Shown piece by piece: positions 1 through 5,581 of a DNA stretch of 18,470 nt. Numbering within the stretch: position 1 is the first letter of the stretch; every line of letters starts with the position of its first letter. The DNA is from Akkermansiaceae bacterium UBA1315. GTDB lineage: Bacteria; Verrucomicrobiota; Verrucomicrobiia; Verrucomicrobiales; Akkermansiaceae. The stretch spans positions 18,039 through 36,508 of the forward strand of contig DBTN01000007.1 in the NCBI GenBank assembly GCA_002307065.1, written 5' to 3'. Position numbers and translations under genes: made by a program. A model generated the notes under the pieces. The model ran no database searches. It worked only from the letters and a program-made list of their open reading frames with translations, and was not told where the DNA came from.

Positions 1-304
1 GGACGTGGCTCGCGCCGGCGTCGAGCCAATGTGAAGCGTTTTCTACGACAATCCCGCCGCCGATCTGTAAACCGGCGGGCCAGGCGGCGAGGGCGGCGCG
101 GGCGGCTTCGTCATTTCCGGGGCCCAATTTGATGACGTGTCCACCTGTCAGCTGGTCATCGCGAAATTTTTCCGCAAACCAGGCCGACGGACGATCCGAT
201 ACGAAATTTTCCAAAGGGCCGGGTCCATCATCGCGCAGACTTCCGCCGACAATTTGTTTCACCTGTCCGTTGTGAAGATCGATGCATGGGCGGAATTTTG
301 TCAT
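1..304 (-). CDS. hisA: HisA, eukaryotic HIS6-like type (partial, 3' end beyond window)
   Basis: This is the first 101 codons of a gene read from an ATG at 304 (complement) with no stop before the left edge. HisA isomerises ProFAR to PRFAR, the fourth step of histidine biosynthesis, in the cytoplasm, using a (beta/alpha)8 barrel. The N-terminus reads FRPCIDLHNGQVKQIVGG (residues 4-21), with the expected catalytic Asp at position 9. GGHVIKLGPGND follows at 54-65 and LQIGGGI at 79-85. The CIDLHNG.VKQIVGG block and the HVIKLGP.ND.AAR block match my memory of yeast HIS6 closely and differ from typical bacterial HisA (PAIDLkdGkcVrL). The start is fixed by the conserved N-terminus; no Shine-Dalgarno is visible. 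It lies 93 bp downstream of the AraC-type gene on the same strand. I am confident of the family; the second half, with the other catalytic Asp, is not visible. Confidence 0.9.
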   Translation of the reverse strand, partial: MTKFRPCIDLHNGQVKQIVGGSLRDDGPGPLENFVSDRPSAWFAEKFRDDQLTGGHVIKLGPGNDEAARAALAAWPAGLQIGGGIVVENASHWLDAGASHV

Positions 305-320
305 GGCGCGGCGACTGTGT

Positions 321-336
321 GGAAATGCCGATTTCC
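321..336. promoter_or_regulatory. Perfect 6-bp inverted repeat in the hisA leader
   Basis: GGAAAT and ATTTCC flank a 4-base spacer (gccg), 17 bases upstream of the hisA start codon. It could be an operator or a small leader hairpin. No T-tract follows it in the direction of hisA, so it is not a terminator. A perfect 6-bp repeat can arise by chance in a window this size. Confidence 0.25.
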
Positions 337-397
337 CGCCAAGTTTAATGACGTGGGATAACCGGTTTCGAGAAGTTAGGGGAAAATGTTCCATGTT

Positions 398-1282
398 TTA
401 GCTTCCGCGGAAATTGGAAGGAAGGACGCCTTTTTCGGCGAGGAAGGCTTTGCTGAAATGACTGAGACTGCTGTAGCCGACTTCCAATGCGGCCTCGGTG
501 ACGTTGCTTTTACCGTCGTGGAGCAGGTCTGCCGCTTGATCGATACGGATTTGCCGGAGTTTTTGGCTCAACGTTTTCCCCGTGTGGAGGCGAAACAGGC
601 GACTGAGGTAATGGGGTGCGCAGCCGACGTGGCGGGAAATGAGTTTCAAATCGAGGTCTTCATTAAAATGCTCCCGGAGCCAAAGCGTCGCTTCATCAAT
701 ACGGCGCATGATTTCATCGTTTCGAGTGGTTCCGCCGCTGCGGTTCAGAGGTTCTGATCCAAAAAGGCTGAAGCATTCCAGGAGCTTTCCGCGAAACCAC
801 ATCGGACGTAAGGCTCGGGAAACCGGTGGCCGGATCAACGCTTCGGCCAGATCCCTTTCGGCGAGCGACATTGAGCGTGATTGTCCGAGTTGATCGAGTT
901 GCGAAAATTTTGAATCCGTCTCGTTTCGCAAAAGGGGGTGGATCGAACTCGCTGCCGAACCGAAATGTTCCGCGATCCAGGATTGAGTCGTGGAAAGCAC
1001 AAGAAACCGGTGACGCCCGCTTCCGGGTAAACGACTGGCATAAATTTTTTCGTCTGCCGCAACGCGGCAAATCGCGGCGATTCCGGGCGAGATGCTGAGC
1101 CGTATTTGATCGCCGAAGACGACGCCATAACCGCCGAGATTGAGAATCAGATGTCCGTGGCCTGGAGTGAAAATGTCCTTCCAGTCGATCGGGGAATCCG
1201 ATTGCTCATCCATCGCAAGCACCCGCGCACCTGTTTCCGACAGGTCTCCGTAGAGATGGGTGGTGTGGGAAGCATGTTTCAT
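398..1282 (-). CDS. AraC-family transcriptional regulator, PchR-like
   Basis: A DNA-binding regulator of 294 residues. The C-terminal ~85 residues form the AraC double helix-turn-helix: first HTH around residues 211-235 (LKLISRHVGCAPHYLSRLFR), second around 262-283 (VTEAALEVGYSSLSHFSKAF). The N-terminal sensor domain carries HRFLVLS (91-97) and RPPVSRALRPMWFRGKLLE (151-169). These resemble regions of PchR-type regulators, which sense ferric siderophores in other bacteria, so the ligand here is inferred. I chose the ATG at 1282; a TTG at 1333 would add 17 residues but has neither a ribosome site nor recognisable family sequence. The gene is divergent from two PEP-CTERM genes and a TonB receptor gene, the usual arrangement for a regulator controlling its neighbours. 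Direct repeats in the shared promoter region are candidate binding sites. Confidence 0.88.
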   Translation of the reverse strand: MKHASHTTHLYGDLSETGARVLAMDEQSDSPIDWKDIFTPGHGHLILNLGGYGVVFGDQIRLSISPGIAAICRVAADEKIYASRLPGSGRHRFLVLSTTQSWIAEHFGSAASSIHPLLRNETDSKFSQLDQLGQSRSMSLAERDLAEALIRPPVSRALRPMWFRGKLLECFSLFGSEPLNRSGGTTRNDEIMRRIDEATLWLREHFNEDLDLKLISRHVGCAPHYLSRLFRLHTGKTLSQKLRQIRIDQAADLLHDGKSNVTEAALEVGYSSLSHFSKAFLAEKGVLPSNFRGS

Positions 1283-1347
1283 TGGCCGAAAGACGAGTCG
1301 GCGGAATGAATCATTGTTGAGATTTGTTCGCAATAAAAAGCGTTCGA

Positions 1348-1378
1348 TTAGCGCTGGGTTGTCATCCAGTGACGCTAA
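1348..1378. promoter_or_regulatory. Imperfect palindrome in the divergent promoter region
   Basis: Outer arms TTAGCG (1348-1353) and CGCTAA (1373-1378) and inner arms CTGG (1354-1357) and CCAG (1366-1369) pair around an 8-base centre, with one 3-base bulge (tga). It lies 66 bp upstream of the AraC-type ATG, so it could be a protein-binding site or an RNA hairpin in that gene's leader. A repressor such as a Fur-like protein is possible, but the sequence does not match the classic Fur box. Confidence 0.35.
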
Positions 1379-1437
1379 ATTGTCGTCAAACCGGGAGATT
1401 GGTCAAAAAACATCAAAAATTGGCAAGTCACCGGGAG
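1377..1437. promoter_or_regulatory. Two direct repeats spaced exactly 40 bp: candidate AraC-type operator
   Basis: Copy one spans 1377-1397 and copy two 1417-1437. Both read AAATTGnC, then five variable bases, then ACCGGGAG, agreeing at 15 of 21 positions. A third, weaker ATTGG element sits between them at 1398, so ATTG boxes recur at about 20-bp steps and would lie on the same face of the helix. AraC-family proteins generally bind direct repeats, and the region separates the regulator from its probable targets. The target assignment is inference. Confidence 0.5.
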
Positions 1438-1481
1438 CGAAGAATGGGGTGAGGAATAGCGTGGTTCTCGACTGGTCTGTG

Positions 1482-1501
1482 CGTGCTTCGCGGAAAGCAC
1501 G
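1482..1501 (+). promoter_or_regulatory. Leader hairpin ahead of the first PEP-CTERM gene
   Basis: CGTGCTT (1482-1488) pairs perfectly with AAGCACG (1495-1501) around a 6-base loop. It ends 24 bases before the start codon at 1526 and is not followed by a T-run. If transcribed it would sit in the 5' untranslated region and could affect translation or mRNA stability. The function is unknown. Confidence 0.35.
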
Positions 1502-1525
1502 GCTCCAGAAGAATCAAAAACGATC

Positions 1526-2251
1526 ATGAAACTTCCTGCGTCTCTGAGTCTCGTCACTCTCTGTATTTCCTGCCAAAGTTGGGGAGCGTCTCTGCTCAAC
1601 GATATCGACTTTGGTACGGCATCTCAACAAACTGCCTCTTGGGAATCGGGTAGTCTCAAAGCAGTCTCGGGAATTGCGACCGATGTGCCTTCGGACGCGA
1701 CGAGCGGGGTGGGTAGCGCTGCTCCGATTTCTCCAGGTTACCGCGGGTCAGCCGGCTATTATTCGTGGCGAGGCGATTACGGAATGACCGCCACCACGAG
1801 TATTCAAAATGCTGAATTTTCCGATATCCAAAACGTCGTGTTCCAAAGGGTTTCGATGGCGAATCCTGGGACAGATGAAGAGCCTCTCAGCGCGTATGAC
1901 AATTTGGTGTACGGCGGCGGGGCGACGCTGTCTTACAGTTATGTCGATGCATTTTCCCAAACGGTAACCGTCACTCTTCCTGCGAGCTTCTCCTATGTGG
2001 GTGAAGGTGTTTATGATGATTCGAGCGTGTTTGCCGGGACGTATTACGCGTTTACTTATCAATGGGATCTTTCGGGAATCGAGGAGACGATTACCAGTAT
2101 CACGATCACCGCGCCAATTATCATTCATTCGTCCACGACCGAGGCACAGATCGATATTGGGAGCGACTTCGTACAAGTCATTCCGGAGCCGAGTGGCTTG
2201 GCATTGTTAAGTCTGGGTCTCGGTTCGTTCTTCATTCGCCGGCGTCGCTGA
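1526..2251 (+). CDS. PEP-CTERM sorting-domain protein, function unknown (paralogue 1)
   Basis: A 241-residue exported protein. Residues 1-20 form a signal peptide, probably cut after SCQSWG. The C-terminus is a complete PEP-CTERM signal: PEP at 220-222, a hydrophobic helix at about 224-237, then RRRR. Such tails are recognised by exosortase, which lies elsewhere in the genome, so the mature protein should end up at or beyond the cell surface. The central 200 residues are rich in Ser, Thr, Tyr and Gly and look beta-structured; I recognise no named domain. Blocks shared with the next gene include GYYSWRGDYGMTATTSIQ (77-94), DIQNVVFQRVSM (100-111) and the region 171-215. It is the first gene divergent from the AraC regulator and lies upstream of a TonB receptor, which suggests a role in the same uptake process. 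The start follows the signal peptide; no Shine-Dalgarno is visible. Confidence 0.88.
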   Translation: MKLPASLSLVTLCISCQSWGASLLNDIDFGTASQQTASWESGSLKAVSGIATDVPSDATSGVGSAAPISPGYRGSAGYYSWRGDYGMTATTSIQNAEFSDIQNVVFQRVSMANPGTDEEPLSAYDNLVYGGGATLSYSYVDAFSQTVTVTLPASFSYVGEGVYDDSSVFAGTYYAFTYQWDLSGIEETITSITITAPIIIHSSTTEAQIDIGSDFVQVIPEPSGLALLSLGLGSFFIRRRR

Positions 2252-2263
2252 AGATTTTAAAGG

Positions 2264-2290
2264 AGCACCTAGGGTGGGTGCTTCGTTTTC
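2264..2290 (+). terminator. Probable rho-independent terminator or attenuator between the paralogues
   Basis: AGCACCTA (2264-2271) pairs with TGGGTGCT (2275-2282) around a GGG loop with one G-T pair, followed by a T-rich stretch (tcgttttc). It starts 13 bases after the first PEP-CTERM stop. It may end transcription or only reduce it, so that paralogue 1 is made in excess of the genes downstream. Confidence 0.55.
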
Positions 2291-2324
2291 CTAAAAAGCT
2301 TTTCCAATAGAAATCAAGAAATCG

Positions 2325-3056
2325 ATGAAAATGATCTTTCGGAGTGTGATACCATGGGGTTTCTCCGCATTTATGCTAAGCATGGCCCCGACCTTTGGTG
2401 CGGTTCTTTTAAGTGATTATGACTTGGGAGGGCTTCAGGAGACCGTCTATTGGGAAGCCATGCAGGACTCGGCGGGAAATGTTGCGGCCGGGGGATACCT
2501 GAGCGGTGCGAATACCTCGAATCTTACCACCGAAGGAGTTGGTACCATCGCGCCGGTCCTCCCAGGATACAAGGCGAGCACCGGATATTATTCCTACCAG
2601 GGGAATTTTGGATTGGAGGCGACGACAAGTATTCAGGATACGAGTACCGGTTTTACGGATATTCAAAATGTGGTGTTCCAGCGAGTCGCCATGACGCCAA
2701 CGGATGTGACTACCAGCCTGGGATTCGATGGAGGGCCGCAGTTAAGTCTTTACAGCGGGGATACCTTGATCGCGATCATTTCGGCGGATTATTCATTGGC
2801 GGGAACGGACACGGTCTCGGGAACTACGAGCAATCCGGGAACCTACTATTCTTTCAATTACCAATGGGATTTGTCAGGCTATGCCGAGGAGATCACTCGA
2901 ATCAGTATCTATGCTCCGATCGAGGCTCATGGCTCGACCATTGAAGCGCAAATTGATATCGGAGGCACTTTTACCGCTGTGTTGGTTCCGGAACCGACTG
3001 GTGTGTTGATGACTTGTCTGGGCGCTGGATTGCTCCTTGTTAGAAGGAAGCGTTGA
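2325..3056 (+). CDS. PEP-CTERM sorting-domain protein, function unknown (paralogue 2)
   Basis: A 243-residue paralogue of the preceding protein. It has a signal peptide of about 25 residues (cleavage near PTFG-AV) and a PEP-CTERM tail: PEP at 222-224, a hydrophobic helix, then RRKR. By hand alignment, residues 172-216 match residues 171-215 of paralogue 1 at 31 of 45 positions, including GTYY.F.YQWDLSG and H.ST.EAQIDIG. The DIQNVVFQRV block (112-121) is also shared. The middle (about 122-171) is divergent. The conserved Tyr, Trp and His residues could form a ligand site, but that is speculation. The gene is followed after 33 bp by the TonB receptor gene, with no terminator seen between, so the two are probably co-transcribed. 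Confidence 0.88.
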   Translation: MKMIFRSVIPWGFSAFMLSMAPTFGAVLLSDYDLGGLQETVYWEAMQDSAGNVAAGGYLSGANTSNLTTEGVGTIAPVLPGYKASTGYYSYQGNFGLEATTSIQDTSTGFTDIQNVVFQRVAMTPTDVTTSLGFDGGPQLSLYSGDTLIAIISADYSLAGTDTVSGTTSNPGTYYSFNYQWDLSGYAEEITRISIYAPIEAHGSTIEAQIDIGGTFTAVLVPEPTGVLMTCLGAGLLLVRRKR

Positions 3057-3089
3057 GGGGGAGAGACAATCATCGGAAAAGTTAAAGAT

Positions 3090-5399
3090 ATGATTTTAAA
3101 AAAGCGAGCCATCGGTTCCGCGGCGGTTCTGCTTCTTTTGGGAGCGGGAGTTTCCAGCGCCGAAGAAGACCCAAACCAAAAGGAAAAACAGGCCGATGCC
3201 GAGGAGTCCGCCAGTGAAGAGCTGGAGGATATGGTCGTCGTTGCGACACGGACGAAAAAGTCTTGGATTGATTCCAGCGGAACGGTTTTAAAAACAGACG
3301 CCGAGGAATTGTTGAAGCTCGGTTCACAGGATCTTGCGGGTTTTGCCAAATATGATCCGACCGTTTCGTTGCCGTTTGATTTTACGAGCAGCGATGGTGC
3401 TTACGGCTACGGGCAGAGCGGCTACGGCAGCATCAATATCCGCGGAGCGGAGGGAAATCGGATCGCGATCGAATTGGACGGGGTAAGACAGCCTCCCCAA
3501 TATGTTTCGACTTCGTTCGATCAATCGGACGACGCTGGGGCGGGTGGGATCGGGCGCGATTATTATGATCCGGCGATGTTTGAGATGGTGGAGGTTCTAA
3601 AGGGCGGAGCGAGCGCGCTTTACGGGAGCGACGCCATGGGTGGCGTGGTTTCTTTTACCACTCCTGATCCTGAAGATCTTTTGTCAGGAAATAGCACCGG
3701 TGGACTCTTGAGGAGTCAGTATTTCTCGGTCAATCAGAGTGTCGCATTACAAACGGGTGGTGCTTTCCGGGTGGGAAATACTTCCGGCTTGTTGTTGTTT
3801 GCCAACCGCCAGGGCGAAGAAACGGAGAACAACGGAAAGCTGGAGCCGAATCCAGTGGATTTTGAATCGAACTCCCTTCTGCTCAAGATGGATCACGTGA
3901 TCGGAGCCCATGCGTTTCGAGTGGCTTTTGAGGCATTTGAAAGACGAACGGATATCGACGCCATCAGCGCCACCGAGTCGGACTTTTCCGTTTTTGATGG
4001 TTATGTCCGGAATAAGCAGACTTTGGAGCGATTGCGCGGGTCTTTGTATTGGGACTACGACGCGAATGCGAAATGGATTGATCGGCTGGAGGCTCATCTT
4101 TACACGCAGCACGCGAGGAGTACGAGTGATAATGAATCCGCGACGGAGCCGATCTCTACGCCTTTCGGATCTTATCAAAGACTTCGGGAACAGACGATCC
4201 AGTTTGATACGGATATTGTAGGTTTATCCTTGTTGAGTCGCAAAGAGTGGGGGGACGCCAATACCCTGTCGAACCGGCTGGTGATTGGATTCGATTCATC
4301 GTTCGAGCAGGGTGAAAATCGCTTCGAACGGATTGAAAACGGGGTGTCGGAGGACAAGATTTCGTATGCTCCCACGGATACGACCCGGGCGGGTTTGTAT
4401 GTGCAGGATGAAATCACCCTTTTGAAAAACTGGTCGGTGACAGCGGGGTTGCGAGTGGATTATCAGCAGGTTTCACCCGATCCGAATCAGGCATATCTGG
4501 ATCGTTTGGCGAGCTTGGGGCAATACACGGTGATCGAAACGCCGGAAGAATATGAAAATCTGTCCCTCGCTCCCCGTTTAAATATCGCCTGGAAGCCGAC
4601 GGATTGGCTCCAGTGGTATGGAAGTTATTCGCGGGGTGTGAGGAATCCCAATGGCGAGGAGCTTTCGATGATTTTCGCCCATCCGACCAGTGGCGCGGAG
4701 GGGGCAACCGGTACGCTCACCGTTCCGAATCCGGATTTGAAGGAGGAAACGAGCGATGCGTTTGAAGTCGGTCTCAAAGGCGAGGGAGATCTTGGACGTT
4801 TTCAGGTCTCGGGGTTTTACACCCGTTACACGGATTACATCGATGGTGGATTTTACACGGGAGAAAGAGATGACGAGGGAAGAGAGATCGTCACCACGGT
4901 GAACCGAGGGAAGACCGATATCTATGGATTTGAGATGGCAGGAAGTCTCAAACTTGAGCGATTTATCTCTCCGGCGATTGGTTGGGAAGTGGGACTCAGT
5001 ACCGGTAAGAGCGTCGGGATTGATCGTGAGAAAGATGCTTGGATCAATTCCATCGAACCCTGGAAAACCGTGGCGTATTTGGGCTACGATGACCCGGAGG
5101 GGCGGTTCGGAGCTCGGCTCACCGGAATCTACACGGACGAAGTGACGCGGGTGGATGATGAAACCAATCAGGGAGAATTTTACCGGCCTCCCGCTTGGGG
5201 CACGATGGATTTCGCAATCTATTGGCGGCCCCAGGAAACGCTGACCATCCACGCGGGGGTCAACAATATTTTCGATCGGAAGTATTGGTCGTGGGGTTCG
5301 GTCCGCCGCGGTGGCGGTCACTTGGGAGGGGACACCTCCTCGGATCGGACGACTGCTCCGGGCCGAAACTGGTCGATTTCGCTGACGAAAACATTTTAG
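3090..5399 (+). CDS. TonB-dependent receptor, haemoglobin/haem-type
   Basis: A 769-residue outer-membrane receptor that imports its ligand into the periplasm with energy from TonB/ExbB/ExbD. It has a signal peptide (1-24, cut near VSSA), a TonB box DMVVVATR (47-54), and a plug domain (about 60-200) with INIRGAEGNRIAIELDGVR and EVLKGGASALYGSDAMGGV. The 22-strand barrel ends in Phe (SLTKTF), as outer-membrane barrels do. The plug pattern matches the haemoglobin/transferrin/lactoferrin receptor family. Haem receptors carry a FRAP box, a conserved His and an NPNL/NPDL box. Here VRNPN lies at 517-521, His at 531 and NPDL at 547-550, so the layout is kept but the FRAP box is altered. Haem or a haem protein is the best guess for the ligand; a ferric siderophore would fit the PchR-like regulator better. 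The start is set by the signal peptide. Confidence 0.92.
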   Translation: MILKKRAIGSAAVLLLLGAGVSSAEEDPNQKEKQADAEESASEELEDMVVVATRTKKSWIDSSGTVLKTDAEELLKLGSQDLAGFAKYDPTVSLPFDFTSSDGAYGYGQSGYGSINIRGAEGNRIAIELDGVRQPPQYVSTSFDQSDDAGAGGIGRDYYDPAMFEMVEVLKGGASALYGSDAMGGVVSFTTPDPEDLLSGNSTGGLLRSQYFSVNQSVALQTGGAFRVGNTSGLLLFANRQGEETENNGKLEPNPVDFESNSLLLKMDHVIGAHAFRVAFEAFERRTDIDAISATESDFSVFDGYVRNKQTLERLRGSLYWDYDANAKWIDRLEAHLYTQHARSTSDNESATEPISTPFGSYQRLREQTIQFDTDIVGLSLLSRKEWGDANTLSNRLVIGFDSSFEQGENRFERIENGVSEDKISYAPTDTTRAGLYVQDEITLLKNWSVTAGLRVDYQQVSPDPNQAYLDRLASLGQYTVIETPEEYENLSLAPRLNIAWKPTDWLQWYGSYSRGVRNPNGEELSMIFAHPTSGAEGATGTLTVPNPDLKEETSDAFEVGLKGEGDLGRFQVSGFYTRYTDYIDGGFYTGERDDEGREIVTTVNRGKTDIYGFEMAGSLKLERFISPAIGWEVGLSTGKSVGIDREKDAWINSIEPWKTVAYLGYDDPEGRFGARLTGIYTDEVTRVDDETNQGEFYRPPAWGTMDFAIYWRPQETLTIHAGVNNIFDRKYWSWGSVRRGGGHLGGDTSSDRTTAPGRNWSISLTKTF

Positions 5400-5581
5400 C
5401 AATCGGTCTCTATCTGGTCGGAGATGGGTTGATACTTCCGTGAAATGCAGAGGCGGTTTTTAGAAAAAGTTTCGAGATCAAATGATTCAACGTTTTGAAA
5501 CGGTGGGATTCACGATGATCGCCGTAGATCTTATCCCGATGCGCCTTGACCGGGTTTCACGGGATTCTTATAGCTCCTGCG
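5400..5581. other. Intergenic gap before the mrp operon
   Basis: These 182 bp hold no gene I can support. A short palindrome CGTTT-tg-AAACG lies at 5491-5502 and could be an operator. I could not find a convincing -35/-10 pair or a terminator for the receptor gene, although the mrp promoter is expected here. Confidence 0.4.

Noticed and set aside
1305..1325. Fur-box-like sequence (aatgaatcattgttgag)
   Set aside because: The match to the 19-bp Fur consensus is poor once the spacing is kept, and similar A/T-rich strings occur by chance.
4578..5402. Open minus-strand frame of 274 codons opposite the TonB receptor
   Set aside because: The receptor barrel is unmistakable on the plus strand; the antisense protein is Arg/Pro-rich noise.
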